64,000 nt of DNA from Hyphomicrobium sp. (GTDB taxonomy: Bacteria; Pseudomonadota; Alphaproteobacteria; Rhizobiales; Hyphomicrobiaceae). The notes under the pieces are model-generated. The model saw only the letters and a program-made list of their open reading frames with translations. It ran no database searches and was not told the origin of the DNA. Shown in pieces: positions 18,318-26,607 of the stretch (position 1 is the first letter of the stretch; each line of letters begins with the position of its first letter). A program made the translations under genes and the position numbers. The stretch is from contig RXJH01000008.1 in NCBI GenBank assembly GCA_003987725.1, positions 186,001-250,000 of the forward strand, read 5' to 3'.

Positions 18318-18884
18318 TCAGTGAAGATAGATGCTCTGGACGGTCTGCTTTTGAAGCTCATGACTATCGCTATCCGCGGGATCGCCCGCGCCAGGATTGA
18401 TGTGCTTCAACTGCATCGAAGCGAGCGCCCGGATGGCGAGCTGCGTCCGCACGGATGGGTGGGGTCCATCGAGCGCCAGTTTCAGTCCACGTTCCAATGC
18501 GCGTTCATCCCCCGCGCGCGCGGCCTTGAGCAATCCGGATACGGCAAGCTCGTCCGGCGAAACATGCTGGCAGCCGATGCTGAGATAGGAAAAGCCGACC
18601 TTGCGTTCGGATCTGAGCGCTCGGAGCAAAGCCGTAACGCGTCCGACCAGCACGGGGCCTTCGCTGGGGCCGAGCTTTTCTTCGGCCTCTTTCATGGCGA
18701 TTTCCCACGGCTGCACCGCGCCCGTGGTGTAGATCTCGCAAAGACAGCGAAAGACATCGAGCGTGACGCTTTCGATCGGCAGAAATCCGAGTTCAGCCCG
18801 CATCGGAAAGCCCAGTGCGTGCCCCGCACAGACGTCTTTCCCAGTGCCTTTGCCGTCGTTTGTCTTTGAAGGTTTATTTCGCAT
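18318..18884 (-). CDS. Unknown 188-aa protein in the haem operon
   Basis: I do not recognise this protein. It has a Lys/Gly-rich N-terminal tail, then a mostly helical body. Possible metal- or haem-ligand residues occur in DVCAGHALGF, VFRCLCEIY and SIGCQHVSPDE. The C-terminal half (~115-165) is Ala/Leu-rich and looks like a helical repeat (LLKAARAGDERALERGLKLAL). No signal peptide or membrane segment is seen. It starts at an ATG with GGATGAG upstream and lies 15 bp before hemP, so co-transcription is very likely. Confidence 0.75.
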   Translation of the reverse strand: MRNKPSKTNDGKGTGKDVCAGHALGFPMRAELGFLPIESVTLDVFRCLCEIYTTGAVQPWEIAMKEAEEKLGPSEGPVLVGRVTALLRALRSERKVGFSYLSIGCQHVSPDELAVSGLLKAARAGDERALERGLKLALDGPHPSVRTQLAIRALASMQLKHINPGAGDPADSDSHELQKQTVQSIYLH

Positions 18885-18929
18885 GACTGCTCATCCGTGA
18901 GTCGGTTTCGATGTGGCGCGCTCTAAGCT

Positions 18930-19115
18930 TCAAGAGTCTTCGTCGGGCTGTTCGTCGTCCGACAGATTCGAGAGCATGCGGTCGAAGGCAGAGAGATGGC
19001 CGGTTGCCAAATCCCAGATCATTCCGACTGAGGCGGCGAACATCGATGCGGCAAGCACGGCGTCTGTATTATCGCGCACGTCGAGCCACTCACCGCTGAG
19101 ATGCGAGTGTTTCAT
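18930..19115 (-). CDS. Unknown 61-aa acidic-tailed protein, first gene of haem operon
   Basis: This 61-aa protein is preceded by a well-spaced GGAGAG site. It has a central helix of small and hydrophobic residues (AVLAASMFAASVGMIWDLA) and an acidic end (NLSDDEQPDEDS). The hydrophobic stretch is short for a full membrane helix. It lies between the candidate operon promoter and the 188-aa gene, 45 bp from the latter. I do not recognise a family. Confidence 0.65.
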   Translation of the reverse strand: MKHSHLSGEWLDVRDNTDAVLAASMFAASVGMIWDLATGHLSAFDRMLSNLSDDEQPDEDS

Positions 19116-19168
19116 GGGTTCTCTCCAAAGTATCGGGGTTCAAGGCCCCGCAAATGGCGAATGGAGCC

Positions 19169-19197
19169 ATTAAGCGAAAGTATACTTGGAGAGTCAA
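19169..19197 (-). promoter_or_regulatory. Candidate haem-operon promoter
   Basis: On the minus strand TTGACT (19197-19192) and CTTAAT (19174-19169) are spaced by 17 bp, about 55 bp before the first ATG of the haem operon at 19115. Two palindromes lie on it: AAGTATACTT in the spacer and AAGTTTAAACTT across the -35 box. Confidence 0.5.
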
Positions 19198-19207
19198 GTT
19201 TAAACTT
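19178..19207. promoter_or_regulatory. Two adjacent palindromes, candidate operator
   Basis: AAGTATACTT (19178-19187) and AAGTTTAAACTT (19196-19207) are perfect inverted repeats with centres 19 bp apart. Both share the half-site AAGT. They overlap the candidate haem-operon promoter and the stop codon of the convergently placed metallopeptidase frame. An iron-responsive repressor such as Irr, RirA or Fur is expected for this operon, but neither palindrome matches a consensus I can name. Confidence 0.4.
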
Positions 19208-20279
19208 TGGCCTCGACGGCGGCTTGGGCCACCGGCTGCTCTGCCCGTTCGTGAATAACCCGATGCACGAAGGCGAGTTTCTCGTAAGCGGCGCCGGGTA
19301 TCACGAACGGATAGAAATCGTCGTGGCCCATGCTGCGGCTGAGGCTGTTCATGGCGATCGTCAGGGGCACCCATCTCGCCATCAGCGTGTCGAACGTCAC
19401 GCTTGAATAGATGTCGTCGCGGAGGTCGAGCCGAAGGCCGTGGCCTTCCATGCCCTCGGCCGCGGCCGTATCGAGCGCGTCGACCATGTGCAGATAATGC
19501 GCCCAGGTCTCGGCCCAGTCTTCCCACGGATGCGCGCCCGCATAAGCGGAAACGTGGCGTTCCTGCCAATCAGGCGCGGGACCGGAACTGTGATGGCGCG
19601 TCAGCGCCGCGTCGTAATCCTCGCGTTCATCCCCGAAAAGCGCTCGAAATTCATCAAGCCGCCCAGCCTCTTCGACAAGCACCATCCAATAGTAATGCCC
19701 GCTCTCGTGACGGAGATGGCCGAGCAGCGAACGATAGGGCTCGTCGAATTGCTGGCGTTGCCGTTCGCGTTCGACGGCATCGGCCTCGCTGACGTCGATT
19801 GTAACGACGCCGTCGAGATGTCCCGTGAGAGCATTACGCACGAAGTCGAAGGTCAGCGAACCCTTGGCCGAAGCCTGGCCATCGAATGGCAAGCCGAACC
19901 TGAGCAGTGAATACACAAGGCGTTTTTTCGCGTGCTCCAGATCGCGCCACGCCGGCAAGCTGCCAGGCTCCGAGAGGTTCGGTATGAGGCGGTTGAGGTC
20001 GCAAGCCTTGCAGAAGACGTTGCTTTCGGATTCAGGCGTTAGCCAGTTGCAAACACCAAACTCGGCATTTGCGCAAAATCTCATCGGAACGTCGTGCGGC
20101 GTGCTGCTCAGCTTGCGAAAGATCGGCGTCTCCGGCGTCACCTCGCTGACGCCGCTTTCCTCGATTGCGACGATCGCCAATTCACCCGCGTCGAAGCCCA
20201 GCGTGTTCTTGCATTTCACGCACTTCACGTTTTCGAAGTACACAGTGTTTCCACAGTGCGAGCAGGCGTAATTCTTCAT
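19200..20279 (-). CDS. Zinc-ribbon zinc metallopeptidase (Peptidase_Mx-like)
   Basis: The protein is 359 aa from the ATG at 20279, chosen because it directly precedes the zinc ribbon (YACSHCG and VKCVKC, then a second Cys-rich segment CNAEFGVCNW...FCKACDLN). The body carries an HExxH metallopeptidase site in HLRHESGHYYW near residue 200 and the helix EDWAETWAHYLHMVDAL, which likely supplies the third ligand. It fits the putative zinc-binding metallopeptidase family PF15887. The substrate is unknown. It is transcribed away from the transglutaminase/ATP-grasp operon across a shared 330-bp region, a placement that suggests a common process. Confidence 0.82.
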   Translation of the reverse strand: MKNYACSHCGNTVYFENVKCVKCKNTLGFDAGELAIVAIEESGVSEVTPETPIFRKLSSTPHDVPMRFCANAEFGVCNWLTPESESNVFCKACDLNRLIPNLSEPGSLPAWRDLEHAKKRLVYSLLRFGLPFDGQASAKGSLTFDFVRNALTGHLDGVVTIDVSEADAVERERQRQQFDEPYRSLLGHLRHESGHYYWMVLVEEAGRLDEFRALFGDEREDYDAALTRHHSSGPAPDWQERHVSAYAGAHPWEDWAETWAHYLHMVDALDTAAAEGMEGHGLRLDLRDDIYSSVTFDTLMARWVPLTIAMNSLSRSMGHDDFYPFVIPGAAYEKLAFVHRVIHERAEQPVAQAAVEAKV

Positions 20280-20609
20280 GCCGTGTGCCGATGGCTCCAA
20301 TGCCCGCCCGAGGTCATAACTGGGGCCTGCTGCGGAATGCCCGTCTCGGCTTTCCGCCGGAACGTCTGACCTTGCCGATAAAACACTCGGATGCCCTTAT
20401 TAATCGCACTGGGCCTCAATTTTCGCAGGCACTCTGCTCAAACGTGAAGCAGAATGGTCAACTGCGAACTTTTTAGGCTACCCCACGCTTGTACCACAAC
20501 TTTTGGCCCGGTAACGCAGTTGGGACCATTTCGTTTCCGTGGTCGGGCCAAGCCTTCAGTGAAGGCCCGCTGATGCTGCGATCGATCAAAATAGGGATAA
20601 TGCTGGTTC
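20280..20609. promoter_or_regulatory. Divergent intergenic region, metallopeptidase/transglutaminase
   Basis: This 330-bp non-coding region separates two divergent genes and should hold both promoters. No clear -35/-10 pair stands out. No good small gene was seen. Confidence 0.5.
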
Positions 20610-23600
20610 ATGGTCCTTCACGTCGCGCTGACCCATCAAACGAGCTACCGCTACGATCGACGGGTAAGTATGGCGCCGCAGGTGATACGCCTCCGCCCGG
20701 CCCCGCATTGCCGAACGCCTATTCTCAGCTACTCGCTGACGATCACGCCGAAAGAGCATTTCCTGAACTGGCAACAGGACCCGTTCGGTAACTTCCTCGC
20801 GCGCGTCGTCATTCCCGAAGAAACCACCGAATTCTCCGTCACCGTCGACCTCGTGGCGGACATGGCGGTCATCAATCCGTTCGACTTCTTCATCGAGGAA
20901 AAAGCCCAAGCTTGGCCGTTCGCCTACGACGACGTTTTGAAGAAGGAACTCGCGCCGTACCTCGTCGCGGCGCCGCTCGGCCCAAACCTTGAGCGCTATC
21001 TCAAAAAGATCGTTCCCAAATCGCAGACGACGATCGACTTCATTTGCGATCTCAATCGCATGGTGCAGGGCGATGTCAGCTATCTGATCCGCATGGAACC
21101 GGGTGTTCAAACGCCCGAGGAAACGCTGGCGAAGGGTTCCGGGTCTTGTCGCGACAGCGCGTGGCTTCTCACCCAGATCCTGCGCAACGTCGGGCTCGCC
21201 GCGCGGTTCGTATCGGGCTACCTCATTCAGTTGAGGCCCGACGTGAAGCCTCTCGACGGCCCCGCGGGCGCCGACACGGACTTCACCGATCTCCATGCTT
21301 GGACGGAAGTCTACATTCCCGGCGCCGGATGGATCGGCCTCGACGCGACGTCTGGACTATTGGCTGGAGAAGGCCACATTCCGCTCGCCGCCACACCGCA
21401 TCCCGTCAGCGCAGCGCCCATCAGTGGCAGCCACACCAAGGCGGAAGTCTCGTTCGACTTTAAGATGGCGGTCACGCGCATCCGCGAGACCCCGCGCGTC
21501 ACGAAGCCCTATGACGACGAAGCATGGAAAACCATCGTTGCCGCGGGTAAGACAATCGATCAGCGGCTCGTCGGAGGCGATGTTCGCCTCAGCATGGGCG
21601 GCGAGCCGACCTTCGTCGCCGCCGACGACATGGAAGGTGCCGAATGGAACACCGCCGCCGTCGGGCCGACCAAACGTCGCTACGCTGATGATTTGATCCG
21701 CCGCCTGCAGCGGCGCTTCGCTCCGGGCGGGTTGCTCCACTATGGTCAAGGCAAATGGTATCCGGGCGAACAGCTTCCGCGCTGGGCATTCGCTCTCTAC
21801 TGGCGCGGTGATGGCCTCCCGCTCTGGGAAGACCAGGACCTGATCGTCGGCGAGAACGTTGCGCGCCCCGCGATGATCCAGGATGCCGGCAATCTGATGC
21901 GCGGGCTCTGCGCCAAGCTCGGCCTCCCGGCCGATAGCGCCATTCCAGCCTATGAAGATCCGGCGCATTTTCTCCTTGTCGAGCGCAAGCTGCCGGTCAA
22001 CGTCACCGCCGAAGACAATAAGCTGGAGGATCCCGCCGAGCGCGAACGGATCGCCCGCGTCTTTGATCGCGGACTGGGAAGCATCGCGAGTTACGTGCTT
22101 CCGATACAAGCTTGGCAGACGGCGGATCGCGGCCGGCGCTGGGTAACAGAACGTTGGGCGCTGCGCCGCGCGCACCTTTTTCTTGTGCCAGGCGATTCTC
22201 CGGCTGGGTTCCGGCTTCCGCTGCAATCATTCCCGGTCCTCGCGCCAATGGACCAATCGAACGTCATTCCGCGCGATCCGATGAGCCCATCGCGGCCACT
22301 CCCCGAACGTTCGGTTTTACTGCAGGAACGCCGCGTCGTGACGCTCGAAGCCGCGAAGCCCGCAACGCCAATCGAGATCACGCCAGAGATCGCAGGCACC
22401 GTCAGAACCGCGCTGACCGTCGAGCCGCGCGGCAACGCCATTTGCGTCTTCATGCCGCCGCTGACGGATGCAGAAGATTATGCAGCCTTGGTTGCGGCAA
22501 TCGAGGAAGCCGCCAAAGAGACTGGCGTTCCCGTCCAGATCGAAGGCTACAATCCGCCGCCGGATGCGCGCCTCAACGTCATCAAGGTTACGCCCGATCC
22601 CGGCGTCATCGAGGTCAACATCCATCCCTCATCGAGCTGGGAAAGCACGGTCGCGATCACCACCGCGCTTTACGAGGAAGCGCACGATGCGCGCCTTTCC
22701 GCCGAAAAATTCATGCTCGACGGCAGGCATACCGGAACGGGCGGCGGCAATCACATCGTCCTCGGTGGCATGGAGCCGGCCGACAGTCCTTTCCTGCGCC
22801 GCCCCGATCTCCTGGCCTCCGTTATTAGCTATTGGCAAAACCATCCGGCGCTGTCCTACTTCTTTTCGGGCATGTTCATCGGCCCGACGAGTCAGGCGCC
22901 GCGCGCCGACGAAGGCCGCCACGAAGCGCTCTACGAGCTTGAGATCGCGCTTTCGCAGATTCCGAACCCAGGCGCCGGAAACATCCCAGCGTGGCTCGTC
23001 GACCGCCTCTTCCGCAACCTGCTGATCGACGTCTCGGGCAACACCCATCGCGCCGAGATCTGCATCGATAAGCTCTATTCTCCGGACAGCGCGACAGGCA
23101 GACTGGGCCTTGTTGAGTTCCGCTCTTTCGAGATGCCGCCGCACGCCCGCATGAGCCTCGCTCAGCAGCTTTTACTGCGCGCGCTGATCGCGATGTTCTG
23201 GGAAAAGCCGTATCGTCAAAAGCTCGTGCGGTGGGGGACGGCGCTGCACGACCGGTTCATGCTGCCGCATTATCTCTGGTCCGATCTCGCAACGATCATC
23301 GCCGATCTCAAAGCCGCGAACCTGCCGGTCGAACTCGAATGGTTCCGGCCGCACTTTGAATTCCGCTTCCCCCTCTACGGCACGGTGTCGGCGTCGAACC
23401 TCACGCTCGAGCTGCGTCAGGCGCTCGAGCCCTGGCATGTTCTCGGCGAGGAGAATGTCGCCGGCGGCACGGCCCGCTACGTCGATTCTTCGCTGGAACG
23501 TGTCGAGGTGAAGGTCAAAGGGCAAACGGGCGATCGCTACGTCGTGACGGGCAATGGCCGCCCGCTGCCGCTGGCCCCGACCGGAAACTGGGGCGAAGCC

Positions 23601-23912
23601 GTCGCCGGCGTCCGCTATCGCGCCTGGTGGCCACCGTCCGCTTTGCATCCGACAATTCATCCGCACGTGCCGCTCGCTTTCGACATCGTCGATACTTGGA
23701 GCGGCCGTTCGATCGGCGGCTGCCGCTACCATGTCGCGCACCCGGGAGGGCGCAATTTCGAGGTCTTCCCGATCAACGCCTACGAGGCCGAAGGCCGCCG
23801 CCTCGCGCGTTTCGATGCCGAAGGCCACACCGCGGGTCCGATGTCCATCAGAGCCGAGAGCGTTAACCCGGATTATCCATGCACGCTCGACCTTCGCCGC
23901 AGTCCGGGATGA
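20610..23912 (+). CDS. Large transglutaminase-like protein (DUF2126)
   Basis: This 1100-aa protein has an N-terminal transglutaminase N-domain (~1-100) and a papain-like transglutaminase core with intact triad C180 (GSGSCRDSAW), H229 (DLHAWTEVYIPG) and D245 (GLDATSG). A long DUF2126 region (~300-1095) follows, carrying the conserved segments DVRLSMGGEPTFV, NVIKVTPDPGVIEVNIHP and GGGNHIVLGG. Bacterial members are thought to act as peptidases or amide-bond enzymes rather than cross-linkers. No signal peptide is seen, so it is probably cytosolic. It heads an operon with the ATP-grasp/alpha-E gene and a second transglutaminase. Confidence 0.9.
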   Translation: MVLHVALTHQTSYRYDRRVSMAPQVIRLRPAPHCRTPILSYSLTITPKEHFLNWQQDPFGNFLARVVIPEETTEFSVTVDLVADMAVINPFDFFIEEKAQAWPFAYDDVLKKELAPYLVAAPLGPNLERYLKKIVPKSQTTIDFICDLNRMVQGDVSYLIRMEPGVQTPEETLAKGSGSCRDSAWLLTQILRNVGLAARFVSGYLIQLRPDVKPLDGPAGADTDFTDLHAWTEVYIPGAGWIGLDATSGLLAGEGHIPLAATPHPVSAAPISGSHTKAEVSFDFKMAVTRIRETPRVTKPYDDEAWKTIVAAGKTIDQRLVGGDVRLSMGGEPTFVAADDMEGAEWNTAAVGPTKRRYADDLIRRLQRRFAPGGLLHYGQGKWYPGEQLPRWAFALYWRGDGLPLWEDQDLIVGENVARPAMIQDAGNLMRGLCAKLGLPADSAIPAYEDPAHFLLVERKLPVNVTAEDNKLEDPAERERIARVFDRGLGSIASYVLPIQAWQTADRGRRWVTERWALRRAHLFLVPGDSPAGFRLPLQSFPVLAPMDQSNVIPRDPMSPSRPLPERSVLLQERRVVTLEAAKPATPIEITPEIAGTVRTALTVEPRGNAICVFMPPLTDAEDYAALVAAIEEAAKETGVPVQIEGYNPPPDARLNVIKVTPDPGVIEVNIHPSSSWESTVAITTALYEEAHDARLSAEKFMLDGRHTGTGGGNHIVLGGMEPADSPFLRRPDLLASVISYWQNHPALSYFFSGMFIGPTSQAPRADEGRHEALYELEIALSQIPNPGAGNIPAWLVDRLFRNLLIDVSGNTHRAEICIDKLYSPDSATGRLGLVEFRSFEMPPHARMSLAQQLLLRALIAMFWEKPYRQKLVRWGTALHDRFMLPHYLWSDLATIIADLKAANLPVELEWFRPHFEFRFPLYGTVSASNLTLELRQALEPWHVLGEENVAGGTARYVDSSLERVEVKVKGQTGDRYVVTGNGRPLPLAPTGNWGEAVAGVRYRAWWPPSALHPTIHPHVPLAFDIVDTWSGRSIGGCRYHVAHPGGRNFEVFPINAYEAEGRRLARFDAEGHTAGPMSIRAESVNPDYPCTLDLRRSPG

Positions 23913-24039
23913 TGCGCGAGCTGTGCGAGCCTGACGGTTGTGCCTCGTCGCGGCGCGCCGTCGCTTGCGGAGCGGGGCCCGGCGCACGATAGTGCGCTCG
24001 TTGATTTGGGGGAGGACGTCGCGGCGTGGATCGGTCGGA

Positions 24040-26607
24040 ATGACGACGGCAGCGGCAACGAAAGAGCAGCCATTGTCCGATCTTCTGAGCGCCTACCGGC
24101 GCAAGGAGATAACGGGCTACGACGAGCTGCTGGACGCTTCGGGTTCCGTCCGTGCGCACTGGCAGAGGCTTCTCGAGGGATTGGCCGAGCTTCCCGAAGC
24201 CGAACGCCAGTTTCGCTCTGGCCGGCTCGCGTCGCGCGTCCGTGAAACCGGCATCGCCTACGATATTTTCGCCGACCCCCACACCACCCCGCAACGCTGG
24301 ACGCTCGATCTCCTCCCCATCGTCATTTCGGCAAGCGAATGGCACGGATTGGAAAGAGCGCTCATTCAGCGCGCCCGTCTCTTCGACGCGCTGTTGAATG
24401 ACGTCTACGGCGAGCAGAAGCTGCTGCGTGACGGGCTATTGCCGGCCGAGCTGATTTTCTCCGATGCCGCCTATCTCGCCCCGGCCAACGGCGTGCTGCC
24501 GAACGCGGGCGGTTTGATGTTCTACGCCGCCGATATTGCGCGCGGCGAAGACGGCGAATGGCACGTCATCGATAATCACACCGAAACGCTCGCAGGCGTC
24601 GGCTTCGCGCTGGCGAACCGCGTCGTGCACACGCATGTCGCTGGCGATCTGTTTCGAGACTGCAACGCCCGCCGTTTGGCCCCGTATTTCCAGGAGCTTC
24701 AAGCGACTCTGACGCTGCACAGCGGCCGCGAGAATGCGCGCATCGCGCTGATGACCCCGGGCCCGCATCACGAAGACTATTTCTCGCACGCCTATCTCGC
24801 GCGCTACCTCGGCTATCTGCTCATCGAAGGCCATGATCTCAAAACCCGGAACGAACAGATCTATCTGAAAACGCTCGAAGGCCTGAAAGAAATCGACCTC
24901 CTCGTCCGCTGCATCGACGGGAAATCGAGCGATCCGCTGGAACTCGATTCGGCAGGTTTCATCGGTCCTTCGGGCTTGCTCCGCGTGTGCCGCAGATCGC
25001 CGCGTATCGTGGTCAACGCCATCGGAACGGCACTCGCGCAGAACCGTGGCCTCGGAGCGTATTTGCCGGAACTCGCCCGTCATGTTCTCGGCGAAGATCT
25101 CGAACTCAAAGATGCTCCGCGTCGCTGGCTTGGCGATCCCGAAGCGCGGCACGAAATCTTTTCTCAGTCTGACAAGTTCATCATCCGCAAGGCGCAGGAA
25201 GGCACGGGGCGGCCGGGCCAAGCCGCGCGCGGATGGGAGGCTCGTGGGCTCTCAGCGCCGGAACGAGAGAAGTTGAAGCGCGAAATAGAGCTTCACGGCG
25301 CGACGCTGGTCGCGGAAGAAAAGGTCGGCTTCAGCTCCGCGCCAATTCTTGGCCGCGACGCCCTCGTGCCGAAACCCTTTGCCGTGCGCCTCTTCGTCTG
25401 CAGAACCGCCTCGGGATATCAAGTCATGCCGGGCGGGCTCGCGATGAGCATAGATCCCGAACACTCTGTTGCGTTGAGCGCCCCCGACGGCAGGACGCGA
25501 GACGTCTGGGTGCAGTCCGAAAGCGAACTCGCCCCGCATATCAGTCTGTGGCGGCCGACCCTCGCAACGGCACGCATCGAGCGGTCGCAACGCGTCATTC
25601 AAAGCCGTGTTGCCGACGATCTGTTCTGGCTCGGCCGCTACAGCGAGCGTGCCGACTGGACGATGCGCGTCCTGCGCGGAGCGCTGCGGCGAATAGAGGA
25701 AGATAGCGTCCCGGATACCGGACGCCGCGCGGCACGCAAGTGCCTGGAAGTGCTGCTCGGCAAGGATCTGGGCCTTGCCCCGGAAAGCCGGGAGACGCCG
25801 CCTGATGCCGAAATCGAGCGCCTTTGTGAACGCCTCATCGCCGACGGCCTTGGCTCGCGAACGCTCGAACGCACGCTAGACGGTCTCTATCGCGTCGCTC
25901 ACCTCGTGCGCGATCGCCTCTCGCTCGAAGCGTGGCAAACGCTGACGAAGTTTCGCCCCGGCGAACGCTGGCGCGAAGCTCTGAATTCGGCGCAGCCTCT
26001 CGAAGTCCTCGACGTGCTGGATGACGGGCTCGCGTCCATCGCCGCCTTTAACGGTTTCATGCACGAGAACATGACGCGCAACTTCGGCTGGGCGTTCCTC
26101 GACATGGGGCGGCGCATCGAGCGCGCGCAGAATCTCAGCGAGGCGATCCTCACGCTGTTCATTCCGCCTCCCGATCCGGAAGAAGCGTCGAGCAGCTTGT
26201 TGCTCCTGCTTGAACTCGCCGACAGCTTCATCACCTATCGTTCCCGCTACCGGCTCGATCCTATGCTGCCGCTGGTGCTCGACCTGCTTTTGCTCGACGA
26301 AGCCAATCCGCGCAGCCTCGCCTACCAGCTCTCTGCGATTGCCCGTCATCTCGAAAGCCTTCCCGATACGCATCAGGGAACGGGACTGCCGGAAGATCGC
26401 CGGCTGATTCTCGCCCTGCTGACGTCGCTCCGCATGGCAGATATCGAGTCCATGTCGAAGGAAGAAAGCGGCGCTACGCTCGAACGTCTCCTCATGGACC
26501 AGCTCGAAATGCTGCCCGAGCTGTCCAACGAAATAACGCGGCATTATTTCAATGTGATGGACGAGGCCCCCCACCGGACGCATACGAGGGTCGAACCCTC
26601 GCTATGA
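24040..26607 (+). CDS. Circularly permuted ATP-grasp + alpha-E fusion protein
   Basis: The protein is ~855 aa from the ATG at 24040; 34 upstream codons are open but Arg-rich and unlike the family. Residues ~1-490 form a circularly permuted type 2 ATP-grasp ligase, with motifs ILSDAAYLAPANG-type (here EL IFSDAAYL), GLMFYAADIARGEDGEW, IDLLVRCIDG and FIIRKAQEGTGRPG. Residues ~520-850 form an alpha-E helical domain beginning RVADDLFWLGRYSERADWTMRVLR. In many bacteria these are separate genes; here they are one. ATP-grasp enzymes of this type are predicted to ligate amines to carboxyl groups of a peptide. The gene overlaps the downstream transglutaminase by four bases. Confidence 0.9.
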   Translation: MTTAAATKEQPLSDLLSAYRRKEITGYDELLDASGSVRAHWQRLLEGLAELPEAERQFRSGRLASRVRETGIAYDIFADPHTTPQRWTLDLLPIVISASEWHGLERALIQRARLFDALLNDVYGEQKLLRDGLLPAELIFSDAAYLAPANGVLPNAGGLMFYAADIARGEDGEWHVIDNHTETLAGVGFALANRVVHTHVAGDLFRDCNARRLAPYFQELQATLTLHSGRENARIALMTPGPHHEDYFSHAYLARYLGYLLIEGHDLKTRNEQIYLKTLEGLKEIDLLVRCIDGKSSDPLELDSAGFIGPSGLLRVCRRSPRIVVNAIGTALAQNRGLGAYLPELARHVLGEDLELKDAPRRWLGDPEARHEIFSQSDKFIIRKAQEGTGRPGQAARGWEARGLSAPEREKLKREIELHGATLVAEEKVGFSSAPILGRDALVPKPFAVRLFVCRTASGYQVMPGGLAMSIDPEHSVALSAPDGRTRDVWVQSESELAPHISLWRPTLATARIERSQRVIQSRVADDLFWLGRYSERADWTMRVLRGALRRIEEDSVPDTGRRAARKCLEVLLGKDLGLAPESRETPPDAEIERLCERLIADGLGSRTLERTLDGLYRVAHLVRDRLSLEAWQTLTKFRPGERWREALNSAQPLEVLDVLDDGLASIAAFNGFMHENMTRNFGWAFLDMGRRIERAQNLSEAILTLFIPPPDPEEASSSLLLLLELADSFITYRSRYRLDPMLPLVLDLLLLDEANPRSLAYQLSAIARHLESLPDTHQGTGLPEDRRLILALLTSLRMADIESMSKEESGATLERLLMDQLEMLPELSNEITRHYFNVMDEAPHRTHTRVEPSL

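Noticed and set aside
21357-22226. 289-codon open frame on the minus strand
   Set aside because: It is antisense to the large transglutaminase gene.
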